Below are positions 6,716-15,230 of a stretch of DNA of 64,000 bases, piece after piece. Positions within the stretch are counted from its first letter, which is position 1. The number at the start of each line of letters is the position of its first letter. This DNA comes from Pseudomonadota bacterium (lineage in GTDB: Bacteria; Desulfobacterota; Desulfovibrionia; Desulfovibrionales; Desulfovibrionaceae). Position numbers and translations under genes: made by a program. Below the pieces are notes generated by a model, which was not told the DNA's origin, did no database searches, and saw only the letters and a list, made by a program, of their open reading frames with translations. The stretch lies in assembly GCA_023419375.1 (NCBI GenBank), contig JAEZYD010000023.1:1-64000 (forward strand), written 5' to 3'.

Positions 6716-8059
6716 TTAACCCTGTGCGGTTCCCGCAGCCTGCGCAGCCAATCTGTTATGCCGCGCCTGGATGGTAAAGGCAGAGAACGCGCTGGTTGCT
6801 GCGGCTACGAGTACGAAGATGCAGATGTAGAAAGGATCGCCGTCGTTCCACTGGATCAGGGCGGTGCACACGCCGGGCACTATGCCTGCAACCAGAAAGC
6901 CCGGGAACTGGTACACGATGGAAATGCCCGTGTAGCGCACTTCAGCCGGGAAGAGATCAGAGAACAGCGCGGCCTCAGGCCCGAAAACACCAGCGTAAAA
7001 GATGCTCAGCGGGATGGCGATGGCAAGGCCAACCAGAAACATGTTGCCGCCGCTGCTCTGCATAAGCCAGAACGAGGGGAATACGGAAATGCCGCAGGCA
7101 AGGCTGGCAAGGCCGTAAATGCGGCCCCGGCCAAAGCGGTCGGCCAGGCGGCCGGCGATCAGGATAAAGGGGCACATGAGCAGGGCTGCAAACATGACCG
7201 CCGTGAGTGCCTCAGTGCGCGAGGTATGGATCTGCTGCACGAGGTAGGTGATGGAAAACACGGCCAGCACGTTGAAGAACACGCCGTCAATCCACCGCGC
7301 GCCAACGCCCAGGGCAATGTTGCCGGGGTAGTTCTTGCAAACGGTCACGATGGGCAGGGTCTTCTTGCTGGTGTCGCCCTTGGCTTCGGCCTTGCGGAAT
7401 TCTGGGGTTTCCAGAATATGCGTGCGCACATAGAGGGCAATGGCGATGAGCACCACGCTCACGAGGAAGGCAAAGCGCCAGCCCCATTCCAGAAACTGCT
7501 CGTTGTCCAGCAGCCAGGAGAGCAGGGCGACCATGCCGGAAGAAAGGCACAGGCCGGTGGCAAGGCCCATCTGGGGGATACTTGCGTAAAAGGCTTTTTG
7601 CCGGTCACTGGCGTATTCATAGGTCATGAGCACCGCGCCGCCCCATTCGCCGCCAAGGCCAAGGCCCTGACACAGGCGCAGCGTTTGCAGGATGATGGGC
7701 GCGGCAATGCCAATGGAGGCATAGGTGGGCACAAGGCCGATGCCCATTGTGGCAATGCCCATGATGAGCATGGTGAGAATAAGCATGCGCTTGCGGCCCA
7801 GCTTGTCGCCGTAATGGCCGAAGATAAAGCCGCCAAGGGGGCGCGCCAGATAGCCGATGGCAAAGGTGCTGTAGGCCATGATGGTGCCGATGAAGGGGTC
7901 GGCGGTGGGGAAGTAGAGCTTGTTGAACACAATGCCCGCCACCACGCCGTAAAGGAAAAAGTCGTACCATTCAATGGTGGCGCCAAGCAGGCTGGCAATT
8001 ACGACCTTGCGCATTTCTTTTTTGGAAGGAACGTATTTTTGCTGTGAGCTGTCGTCCAT
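6716..8059 (-). CDS. MFS transporter, metabolite:H+ symporter (MHS) family
   Basis: A 447-residue twelve-helix transporter. The MHS signatures are present: GATIEWYDFFLYG in helix 1, then RPLGGFIFGHYGDKLGRKRML after helix 2, GLGLGGEWGGAV in helix 4, and AGRLADRFGRGR between helices 8 and 9. Family members take up organic acids or osmolytes (shikimate, citrate, alpha-ketoglutarate, proline/betaine) with protons. The start at 8059 is chosen for GGAGGG 8 bases upstream. It is divergent from a LacI-family gene across an AT-rich spacer with palindromes, so carbon-source control by that repressor is likely. A phosphodiesterase follows in the same operon. Substrate unknown. Confidence 0.9.
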   Translation of the reverse strand: MDDSSQQKYVPSKKEMRKVVIASLLGATIEWYDFFLYGVVAGIVFNKLYFPTADPFIGTIMAYSTFAIGYLARPLGGFIFGHYGDKLGRKRMLILTMLIMGIATMGIGLVPTYASIGIAAPIILQTLRLCQGLGLGGEWGGAVLMTYEYASDRQKAFYASIPQMGLATGLCLSSGMVALLSWLLDNEQFLEWGWRFAFLVSVVLIAIALYVRTHILETPEFRKAEAKGDTSKKTLPIVTVCKNYPGNIALGVGARWIDGVFFNVLAVFSITYLVQQIHTSRTEALTAVMFAALLMCPFILIAGRLADRFGRGRIYGLASLACGISVFPSFWLMQSSGGNMFLVGLAIAIPLSIFYAGVFGPEAALFSDLFPAEVRYTGISIVYQFPGFLVAGIVPGVCTALIQWNDGDPFYICIFVLVAAATSAFSAFTIQARHNRLAAQAAGTAQG

Positions 8060-8368
8060 ACAGACACCCTCCGTGTGGGCTGTCAGCACCGCAATTTTCT
8101 TGCGGGTGCAATTAAAATTTTAATTGAATTTTAATCATTCGGTGAAATAAAATTTTAATATAAAATTTTTTAATTGCCTCCACTTCAAAAATAATGTTGA
8201 ATATGGCTAAATTTAGGGTTTGATATCACGCTGAAAAAATTTGTGTCAATTGAATATTTATTAAATAAAAAATAATTCTTTTGATACTTAAAAATCTGAA
8301 TAAAGCCTTAGGCCTGGTTGCCATGCGTCTGCCGCATGGAATCGCCCATGACTGAACAGGAGGCTGCC
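8060..8368. promoter_or_regulatory. AT-rich divergent regulatory region with repeated AAAATTTTAA palindromes
   Basis: The spacer between the MHS transporter and the lacI-type gene contains the perfect 16-base palindrome AATTAAAATTTTAATT (8110-8125), followed within 60 bases by further AAAATTTTAAT copies (about 8125-8133, 8150-8160, 8162-8175). The clustering suggests operator sites for the adjacent LacI-family regulator or another AT-preferring protein. The GGAGGG and AGGAGG ribosome sites of the two genes lie at the ends of this region. No coding frame is seen. Confidence 0.55.
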
Positions 8369-9466
8369 ATGACGGCAGAAACAAGCAGCAAGAGCCGCAT
8401 CAGGCATACCGCCACAAAAAAAGTTACGCTTGCCCATGTGGCAAAGGCAGCCGGAGTTTCTCAGGCTACAGTTTCGATGGTGCTCAACGGGCGCGAAGGT
8501 GTTTCGTTTGCGGACGAAACCATTACCGCAGTTTTTGCGGCGGCGGAGAGCCTGGGCTATCGGAATGCAAGAAGGGCAACCGGCTGTGCAAACGTTCCCT
8601 CAGTGCTGGTGGTGGCTCCTAACGTCACCAATCCATATTACTCCACCGTTATTCAGGCCATGCAGCAGGCCGCCGCGCTCAAGGGCTATGCCACCAGCAT
8701 CTATACCACCTACCGCAGCCTTGAGAGCGAGCTGGCGGCCCTGCGCCTTGCGCGCAATATGGGCATGGCGGGCATTATTTTTGCCATGCTGGCCCATCCG
8801 GAAGAAGTGCTTGAAAAGGCTGACCGCAAGTTGCCCATGGTTGTTATTGGCGACAGGCGGCAGGATCTTAACGTGGATACGGTGGAATTGAACAATTACG
8901 ATGCAGGCAGCCTCATTGCCCGGCATATGCACGATCTGGGGCATCAGCATCTGGCCTACATTTCCACAACGCTGGATCAGGCCAACCCCATCCGCATGCA
9001 GCGATTGCAGGGCCTGCGCGACACCTTTGCCCAACTGTGCCCGCAAGGCACGGTGCTGGTAAAAAGCCGGGATATCAGCCCCGAGACAGAGCTGGAGAAT
9101 TTGCAGATCGAACACATCGTGGGCCTTGAGCTGACGCGCAAATGCCTTGATGACAAAAAAATTACCGCCTTTGTGGCGGTGAACGACATGGTGGCCTACG
9201 GCGTGATAGATGCCGTGCGCGGAGCAGGCTTTACCATTCCCGGCGACTACAGCGTTTGCGGCTTTGACAATATCTTTCCCTCAGGCTTTGCGGGCGTGGC
9301 ACTGACCACGGTTGAGCATTATATGCGCGACAAAGGCCGCAACGCGCTGGAAATTTTGCACAATAAAATCAGCGGTGCGGCCTCTGACCGAAATATCACC
9401 CGCGTGGAATACAGTCATAAGCTCATTACACGCACATCTACAGCCGCGCCGCGCGCTGGCGGCTAG
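8369..9466 (+). CDS. LacI-family transcriptional regulator
   Basis: A 365-residue repressor. The N-terminal LacI helix-turn-helix is VTLAHVAKAAGVSQATVSMVLNG, preceded by an unusually long basic leader. The periplasmic-binding-protein-like sensor follows: PSVLVVAPNVTNPYYSTVIQAM, then AFVAVNDMVAYGVIDAVRGAGFTIPGDYSVCGFDN, and TTVEHYMRDKGRNALEILHNKI at the end. The start at 8369 is preferred over earlier ATGs because AGGAGG (8358-8363) sits just before it. It is transcribed divergently from the MHS transporter-phosphodiesterase operon, its probable target. The effector is unknown. A sugar or carboxylate is usual for the family. Confidence 0.92.
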   Translation: MTAETSSKSRIRHTATKKVTLAHVAKAAGVSQATVSMVLNGREGVSFADETITAVFAAAESLGYRNARRATGCANVPSVLVVAPNVTNPYYSTVIQAMQQAAALKGYATSIYTTYRSLESELAALRLARNMGMAGIIFAMLAHPEEVLEKADRKLPMVVIGDRRQDLNVDTVELNNYDAGSLIARHMHDLGHQHLAYISTTLDQANPIRMQRLQGLRDTFAQLCPQGTVLVKSRDISPETELENLQIEHIVGLELTRKCLDDKKITAFVAVNDMVAYGVIDAVRGAGFTIPGDYSVCGFDNIFPSGFAGVALTTVEHYMRDKGRNALEILHNKISGAASDRNITRVEYSHKLITRTSTAAPRAGG

Positions 9467-9594
9467 GGCTGCACTTACCGGGAGGCAGGGGGGATTTCTC
9501 CGTGGGGAATTGCCCCGTGCTGACCAGAGGTGCAGAGCCTTCCTTCCTGTCTATTCAGGCTAATGATCTGTGATAATTGATAAATAAATTTGTT

Positions 9595-9631
9595 TTGACA
9601 TTATGTAACTAAAAAACTAGTTATATAGTCA
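9595..9631 (+). promoter_or_regulatory. Promoter and palindrome of the arsR-lipid fusion operon, possibly leaderless
   Basis: TTGACA (9595-9600) is followed after exactly 17 bases by TAGTTA (9618-9623). The inverted repeat TAACTA (9606-9611) / TAGTTA (9618-9623) overlaps that -10 and is a good candidate ArsR operator. Transcription would begin near 9630, at or one base before the ATG at 9631. No Shine-Dalgarno sequence is seen, so the first gene may be translated from a leaderless message. Confidence 0.55.
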
Positions 9632-9990
9632 TGAGAACGACGTACCTGAATACCCTTCCTGACCATTGGCAGCCCGTTGCCGCAGTATTCGCTGCTATGG
9701 GGGATACCACCCGCCAGCGCATCCTGCTTTTGTTCGAGCCCGGCGAGGAGCTTTCCATCAAGGATATTGCCGCAGAATTTGATTTTGGCCGTTCCACCAT
9801 TGTGCACCATCTTGCTGTGCTGGAAAAAGCCGGAATCCTCGCCGTGCGTCGTGAGGGCCGGCAGGCCCTGTATTCTGTATGCCATCACGTTGTGCTGGAT
9901 TCTCTGGAAAAACTTCGCCTCTTTATTGAAGAAGACCTGCAAGAAGGGGCTGCTGTACAGCCCCAAGCCGAAAAGGGAACAAACGCATGA
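9631..9990 (+). CDS. ArsR-family winged-helix regulator (non-metal type)
   Basis: A 119-residue repressor. The winged helix is clear: VFAAMGDTTRQRILLLF, LSIKDIAAEFDFGRSTIVHHLAVLEKAGILAVRREGRQALYSV. The usual metal-binding cysteine motif of ArsR/SmtB helix 3 (ELCVCDL) is absent and replaced by EELSIKDIA, so it is unlikely to sense metal. Its stop overlaps the ATG of the giant lipid-metabolism fusion by four bases, giving translational coupling and a strong hint that it controls that gene and itself. A palindrome overlapping the -10 element is the likely operator. The signal might be a lipid or acyl intermediate; this is inference. Confidence 0.88.
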   Translation: MRTTYLNTLPDHWQPVAAVFAAMGDTTRQRILLLFEPGEELSIKDIAAEFDFGRSTIVHHLAVLEKAGILAVRREGRQALYSVCHHVVLDSLEKLRLFIEEDLQEGAAVQPQAEKGTNA

Positions 9991-12900
9991 GCCAGTCGCC
10001 CGAATCACTCCCGGCAGCCAATGGAAAAAAAATCCTGCTGAGCATGGGCACCACCTATGCCATGGGCACATTCAACGACAATTTTTTCAAACAGGCCGCT
10101 CTGTTGCTTGCCGCCAGTGCGGGGCTTGAATCCATCCAGGGCATTGCCTCCGCCATGTTCGCCCTGCCGTTTGTGGCCTGCTCTGCCTGGGCAGGGTGGC
10201 TGGCAGACCGCATGCCCAAGAATAAAATGGTCATCTGGTCCAAGTTTATGGAACTGGCGGCCATGCTCTATGGCGTGTGGGCGCTCGCGGATATGAACTG
10301 GGCGGGCATGGTGGCGGTGGTTTTTTTGATGGGCCTGCAATCCACAATTTTCAGCCCCGCCCTTAACGGAGCCATACCGGAAAACTTCCCTGCCCAGGAA
10401 GTGCCGCGGGTCAATGCCCTGCTGAAGCTGGCGACCACGGCAACCATTCTGCTGGGTATCGCCGCCGGGGGCGTTGTGCTGGATCTGCCGGAATTTTCCG
10501 CATTTGCCGCATTCATCCCGCAGGGAGAGCATGGTTTTGGCCGACTGGCAGTGGGGGCGGTGGCTGTATTTATAGCAGTCATCGGGCTGGCGTCCGCCTT
10601 TGGCATTGGCAAAAGCGTTGTTTCTGCCGGGGCAAACGCTCCCTTTCCCCTGTTGGGGCCGGTGCATTCCGTGCTCCACGCACTGGAGTGCCGCAGGCGT
10701 GACCCGCATCTGTTCCTCACGCTGGCAGGGGAAGCTTTTTTCTACTGCCTGTCGTCCTTTGCCCTGTTATGCATCAATAATCTCGGCATCATCCAGCTTG
10801 GCTTTTCGCTTACCGTTACGAGTTTGCTTTCTGTGGCGATGATGATTGGCATATGCATCGGCTCTGTTCTGGCTGGGCGGTACGAAGCCACAAGCTGGCG
10901 GCGCATCATGGTTCCCGCTGGCGCAGGGCTTGGCCTTGGCCTCATGCTTTCGGGCCTTGCCCCATTGTTGCCGGAGACGCTGCAATTTGCATGGCTTTTT
11001 CTGCTGCTGACATTTTCAGGTGTTTGCGGCGGTCTGTATCTCATACCGCTTGTGAGTTTTATTCAGGTAAGGCCAGCCGCCACGGAGAAAGGCAAAACCT
11101 TGGGGATTTCGAACTTTTCGTGTTTCAGCGGCATACTTTTTTCCGGGCTGATCTTTGCATGGCTGGGCAAGGTGCCCCCCGCCTGGCTTCTGGCTGGCAG
11201 CGGCCTTGCGGCGCTGGTTTTCATCGGCTGGGCTGCTATGAGCATTGCCCGTATGTTTTCTTGCGGCAAGCGTTTCAGCCTTGTGGGCCTGTGCCTGCGC
11301 GTGCTGCTCAGCCTGCGCTACCGCGTGACCGCGACCGGACTGGAAACCATATCCGGCCCCGGCCCAATCCTGTTTATGCCCAATCACCCCGCGCTGATTG
11401 ACCCCATCATTGTCTACTCGCTGCTGGCGAATCATGCGCCGCGCCCCCTGGCAGACGAGCGCCAGATGGAAGGCCCGCTCGGGCGGCTGGCAGCAAAGGC
11501 TCTGCGCGCCGTGCTTATTCCTGACGCCATGAAGGATGGGGCCAAGGCCCGGCAGGGCGTTGAGGCTGGCATGCAGGCCGTGCTGGATGCCTTGCAGGCC
11601 GGGGACAACATCTTGCTGTACCCCGCAGGGAGGATTTACCGCTCAGCCAGGGAGAGCCTTGGCGGCAACTCTGGCGCGGCATTTATTCTGCAAAAAATGC
11701 CCGGCCTGCGCGTGGTGCTGGTGCGCACAACCGGACTGTGGGGCAGTACTTTTGGCTACGGGGCCACAGGCAAAGCGCCGCATTTCGGCAGGGTGCTGCT
11801 GCGTGGCGCGCTGGCAGTAGCTGCCAACCTGCTGTTCTTCACCCCGCGTCGTCCTGTGACGGTGGAGTTTGTGGAGGCTGATGATCTGCCCCGCACGGGC
11901 GACAAACGTATCCTCAACCCCTGGCTGGAGCAGTTTTATAATCAGGCGGAGCGCCCTGCGCAGGGGATTCCCCATTATTTCTGGCAGGGCAGCGAGGCGC
12001 GTATTCTGAATGCCGTGCCGCAAAAGTGTGCGGCAGAGGCGGCAGAAATCCCTGCGGAAGTGCGCGCCAACGTGTATGTTGCCCTGCGTGAGGCGGCGGG
12101 CCTGCCGGAAGGTCAGCCGCTCTCGGACGACATGACCCTGGGCGGAGATCTGGGGTTGGACAGCCTGGCCCTCATGGATCTGGCCCTCAGCCTTGAAGGC
12201 GCGCAGGGTGCAACCGTAGCGAATCTGGAGCTTCTGGTTACCGTGCGCGATTGCCTGCTGGCGGCGAGCGGTCAGCTTGGCGGGACCAATGTGGACGCCC
12301 CCGCGCCCGCTGGCTGGTTTACGCCTGCCGCTGACCAGAAATTTGCCATACCAGAGCAGGCCGCAACCATAGCAGATGCCTTTCTGACCCAGGTACGTTC
12401 CGCCCCTGCCCAGCCGTTGATGGCTGACCGCGCAAGCCTGCGCAGCCGGAGGGGCATCCTCATGGGCGCATTGATCCTGGCCCGCCGTTTGCGGACGCTG
12501 CCCGGCGAGCGCCTGGGCATCATGCTGCCCGCCACGCCCGCTGTGGTTACGGTGTGGCTTGCGGCACTGCTGGCAGGCAAGACACCTGTGCTTTTCAACT
12601 GGACAGTGGGGCAAGCCAACCTTCGCCACTGCATAACTATAACCGGGGTCAGCCATATTCTCAGCGCAACGGCCTTGCAGGATCGTCTGGAACGCCAGGG
12701 GCTGGGCCTTGCATCCCTGCCTGTGGAGTGGGTGCTGCTGGACAAGCTGGCGGCATCACTGACCATATGGGAAAAGCTCTGCGGCGCGCTCAAAGCCCGC
12801 TTGCTGCGCAATCTGAAAAAATACGCGGTGCCGGAAACAGCGGCGGTACTCTTTACATCCGGCTCGGAATCCCTGCCCAAGGCCGTGCCCCTGAGCCACG

Positions 12901-13904
12901 CCAATCTGCTCGCCAATGCCCGCGATATTGTGGAGGTGCTGCACCTCGAGCCGGGCGACAGCGTACTTGCCATGTTGCCGCCGTTCCATTCCTTCGGCCT
13001 TATGGTGAATATTGTATTGCCCCTGTCGCTGGGCATCCGCGCCGCCTTTCATCCCAACCCCACAGAACCGGGCCCGCTGGCGGCTTTGGTGCGCGATTAC
13101 AGGCTTACGCTCATGGCCGCGCCGCCCACATTCCTTGGGGCAGTGCTGGACCGGGCAGCAGGGACAGAGAATCTGGCAAGCCTGCGCTGCGCCTTTGTGG
13201 GGGCGGAGAAATGTCAGGATCACGTCTACCGCGCTTTTGCCGCGCAATGCCCGCAATCGGCGCTTTGCGAGGGCTATGGCGTTACGGAGTGCTCCCCCGT
13301 GGTTTCCGTCAACAGGCCGGGCGACATTGTGCGCGGAACCATTGGCCACGCCATGCCCTCGGTAACGCTGGCCCTTGTGCGCGAAGAGGACGGCAATATC
13401 TGCGGGCGCGCGGAGGCGGGGCAGACCGGCATGCTTCTGGTGCGCGGCCCCAGCATATTCGGCGGCTACCTGAGTGATGCGCCCTCGCCCTTTGTGGAGT
13501 TTGAAGGTCATACATGGTACCGCACCGGCGATCTTGTGCGCATGGATGAAACTGGCCGCCTGACCTTTCAGGGGCGGCTCAAGCGCTTTGTGAAGATTGG
13601 CGGAGAAATGATTTCTCTGCCGCAGATTGAATCCGTGCTGCTTGAAATATTCGGCAAGCGGGGCGATGCGCCGGAGCAAGGCCCCGCGCTGGCGGTGGAA
13701 GCCACTGCGGAAGAAAGCGGCTCGGCAATTATGCTCTTCACTCCGATGACGCTCTCCTTGCCGGAAGTGAACGCCGCTCTGCGCGGGGCGGGGCTTTCAT
13801 CCCTGTATGCGGTGAAGCGCATTGTGGAAGTGGAAGCCATCCCCCTGCTGGGCAGCGGCAAAACGGACTACAGGGCATTGAAAGCGAGTGTTGAAGTGGT
13901 TTAG
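9987..13904 (+). CDS. Four-domain fusion: LplT-like transporter + PlsC acyltransferase + acyl carrier + acyl-ACP synthetase (Aas-like)
   Basis: A 1305-residue membrane protein. Residues about 15-430 form a major facilitator of the LplT lysophospholipid flippase type (FNDNFFKQAALL near the start, GWLADRMPKNKMVIW). At about 440-690 is a PlsC domain with the catalytic NHPALID (H-x4-D, near 466) and LYPAGRIYRS (near 543). At about 690-765 is a carrier domain with GGDLGLDSLALMDL, where the serine near 725 should take phosphopantetheine. At about 790-1305 is an AMP-forming ligase: FTSGSESLPKAVPLSH near 954, YGVTE near 1096, YRTGDLVRMDETG, and GSGKTDY with the catalytic lysine near 1290. In E. coli, LplT and Aas together import and re-acylate lysophosphatidylethanolamine using free ACP. 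Here transporter, enzymes and carrier are in one chain. The ArsR gene overlaps its start. Confidence 0.92.
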   Translation: MSQSPESLPAANGKKILLSMGTTYAMGTFNDNFFKQAALLLAASAGLESIQGIASAMFALPFVACSAWAGWLADRMPKNKMVIWSKFMELAAMLYGVWALADMNWAGMVAVVFLMGLQSTIFSPALNGAIPENFPAQEVPRVNALLKLATTATILLGIAAGGVVLDLPEFSAFAAFIPQGEHGFGRLAVGAVAVFIAVIGLASAFGIGKSVVSAGANAPFPLLGPVHSVLHALECRRRDPHLFLTLAGEAFFYCLSSFALLCINNLGIIQLGFSLTVTSLLSVAMMIGICIGSVLAGRYEATSWRRIMVPAGAGLGLGLMLSGLAPLLPETLQFAWLFLLLTFSGVCGGLYLIPLVSFIQVRPAATEKGKTLGISNFSCFSGILFSGLIFAWLGKVPPAWLLAGSGLAALVFIGWAAMSIARMFSCGKRFSLVGLCLRVLLSLRYRVTATGLETISGPGPILFMPNHPALIDPIIVYSLLANHAPRPLADERQMEGPLGRLAAKALRAVLIPDAMKDGAKARQGVEAGMQAVLDALQAGDNILLYPAGRIYRSARESLGGNSGAAFILQKMPGLRVVLVRTTGLWGSTFGYGATGKAPHFGRVLLRGALAVAANLLFFTPRRPVTVEFVEADDLPRTGDKRILNPWLEQFYNQAERPAQGIPHYFWQGSEARILNAVPQKCAAEAAEIPAEVRANVYVALREAAGLPEGQPLSDDMTLGGDLGLDSLALMDLALSLEGAQGATVANLELLVTVRDCLLAASGQLGGTNVDAPAPAGWFTPAADQKFAIPEQAATIADAFLTQVRSAPAQPLMADRASLRSRRGILMGALILARRLRTLPGERLGIMLPATPAVVTVWLAALLAGKTPVLFNWTVGQANLRHCITITGVSHILSATALQDRLERQGLGLASLPVEWVLLDKLAASLTIWEKLCGALKARLLRNLKKYAVPETAAVLFTSGSESLPKAVPLSHANLLANARDIVEVLHLEPGDSVLAMLPPFHSFGLMVNIVLPLSLGIRAAFHPNPTEPGPLAALVRDYRLTLMAAPPTFLGAVLDRAAGTENLASLRCAFVGAEKCQDHVYRAFAAQCPQSALCEGYGVTECSPVVSVNRPGDIVRGTIGHAMPSVTLALVREEDGNICGRAEAGQTGMLLVRGPSIFGGYLSDAPSPFVEFEGHTWYRTGDLVRMDETGRLTFQGRLKRFVKIGGEMISLPQIESVLLEIFGKRGDAPEQGPALAVEATAEESGSAIMLFTPMTLSLPEVNAALRGAGLSSLYAVKRIVEVEAIPLLGSGKTDYRALKASVEVV

Positions 13905-13930
13905 TCTGGAAGTTTGCCAGGTTGTTATGC

Positions 13931-13972
13931 AAAGGGCCGCAGGACTGATACATGTTCCTGCGGCCCTTTTTT
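13931..13972 (+). terminator. Terminator of the arsR-fusion operon
   Basis: AAAGGGCCGCAGGA and TCCTGCGGCCCTTT form a long stem with the loop ctgatacatgt, followed directly by a T-run. It lies about 27 bases past the stop at 13904. Confidence 0.9.
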
Positions 13973-14069
13973 GTGGTCTTTTCAATCGGTACTGGCAGTG
14001 GTGAGATGCGGCATGCCTACAGTTGCATCTTGCCCCATTATAATGGGAAAGCTCCGAGAGCGGCTGCAT

Positions 14070-14711
14070 TCAAGGGTGCAGAATCTCGGCGTAAAGCAGA
14101 GAGCCGAGCGCATAAAAACCGAAACCCATGAGGATCACTCCGGACATTCTTGATACGAAAAGGGAAAATCCTTCGGGCAAGCGCCGTTGAGCCAGCGCGA
14201 CGCCCCCGCTCAACAAGAACCACCACAACAACGACCCCAGAAACACGCCCGCAACAACGGCAAGGGCATTGATTGCCCCAGGGGTGTCGGTCACGCCGAG
14301 GCCCGCGAACAGCGCCGCAAAGGAGAAGATTGTCACCGGGTTGGTGAGCGTAAGAAGGAATGTTGACGCGATAGTGCCGGAAAGTTCCTTGATTTCATTG
14401 GTGCGGGCATGTGCAGCCGCCCGCCGGGGATTTGGCCGCAGGCTTTTACAGCCAAGCCAAAGCATGAACAGGCCGCCAGCAAGCTTGAGCCACGGGGCAA
14501 GCGTTGTCAGTGTTGCTGTCAGGGCTGAAAAGCCGATCGCCGCAAGGCATGCGTAGATGGCATCGGCCAGAGCTGTTCCCAGCCCTCCGGCTACCCCAGC
14601 CCAAAAGCCGCGTTCAAGTGCGCGGTTTATGCACAATACGCCTATGGGGCCAAGCGGAGCTGCAACGGCCAGGCCGAGAAGCATGCTTTTACAGAATAAG
14701 AGGAGTTCCAT
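14070..14711 (-). CDS. LysE/RhtB-family amino-acid exporter
   Basis: A 213-residue protein of about six hydrophobic helices. It has the LysE family opening, SMLLGLAVAAPLGPIGVLCINRALERGFWAGVAGGLGTALADAIYA, with the conserved PLGP(I/V)G in helix 1 and G-x-G-x-AxxD in helix 2, and LTNPVTIFSFAALFAGLG in the middle. Such carriers export amino acids such as lysine, threonine or homoserine, driven by the proton gradient. It stands alone, converging on the upstream operon's terminator. Substrate cannot be inferred. The following 500 bases upstream of it hold no gene. Confidence 0.88.
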   Translation of the reverse strand: MELLLFCKSMLLGLAVAAPLGPIGVLCINRALERGFWAGVAGGLGTALADAIYACLAAIGFSALTATLTTLAPWLKLAGGLFMLWLGCKSLRPNPRRAAAHARTNEIKELSGTIASTFLLTLTNPVTIFSFAALFAGLGVTDTPGAINALAVVAGVFLGSLLWWFLLSGGVALAQRRLPEGFSLFVSRMSGVILMGFGFYALGSLLYAEILHP

Positions 14712-15154
14712 CAGGCGTTCTTTTTTTGTTGCGTTGTCAGTATCTTATTGATGATCGGGCGTCTTGATTGCTGAGTTTTGATCTACGAGGTTAGCCAATC
14801 GTTCGTGCCGTGGGCTTTGTGGTAGCCGCCGGAATATCTGGCTCATGTGCAGTCATAAATTTTACCGTTTCTGTCCGTGTACAGATTGAACACTGTCATG
14901 CGCTTGACTGTAAAGAGTTCATTCTGCTTGGTGCGGCAGGGGAATCGTAGTAATAGTGATATGCCCAGATTTTGTCTCCATCATCTAATTACTAGATTGT
15001 TGGTCTGTTTATATAGCCAGTGAAAAGTAAGATACATCAAATTGTTGAATCTAATAATATGGAATTATTTAATTATTCTGAATATAAGTGTGGCTAGCTG
15101 TTGTTTGCGCATGGAGCGCCGCTTGCTTTGTCGGTTGCGCGAGAGGCCGGGTAT
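14712..15154. other. Gene-free AT-rich spacer
   Basis: No convincing gene is seen between the LysE gene and the terminator at 15155. On the minus strand around 14850-14980 two overlapping short frames read like protein fragments (for example FNLYTDRNGKIYDCT). Neither has a start, a ribosome site and an adequate length together, so at most this is a decayed gene remnant. The stretch near 15000-15090 is strongly AT-rich. Confidence 0.5.
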
Positions 15155-15186
15155 AAAAAAGGCGCATCCTTGAGGGTGCGCCTTTA
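15155..15186 (-). terminator. Terminator of the LprI-like gene
   Basis: AAAGGCGCA (15158-15166) pairs with TGCGCCTTT (15176-15184). On the minus strand the stem runs into a U-run made by the A-tract at 15155-15160. It lies about 45 bases past the stop at 15231. Confidence 0.85.
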
Positions 15187-15230
15187 CCTGTCATTGATCT
15201 GCACCAGCCGTGATGCCGGATTCCGTGCCG

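Noticed and set aside
14850..14990. Minus-strand protein-like fragments ending in GKIYDCT and in MNSLQSSA
   Set aside because: They are in two different frames, short, and lack a proper start with ribosome site; at most a decayed remnant.
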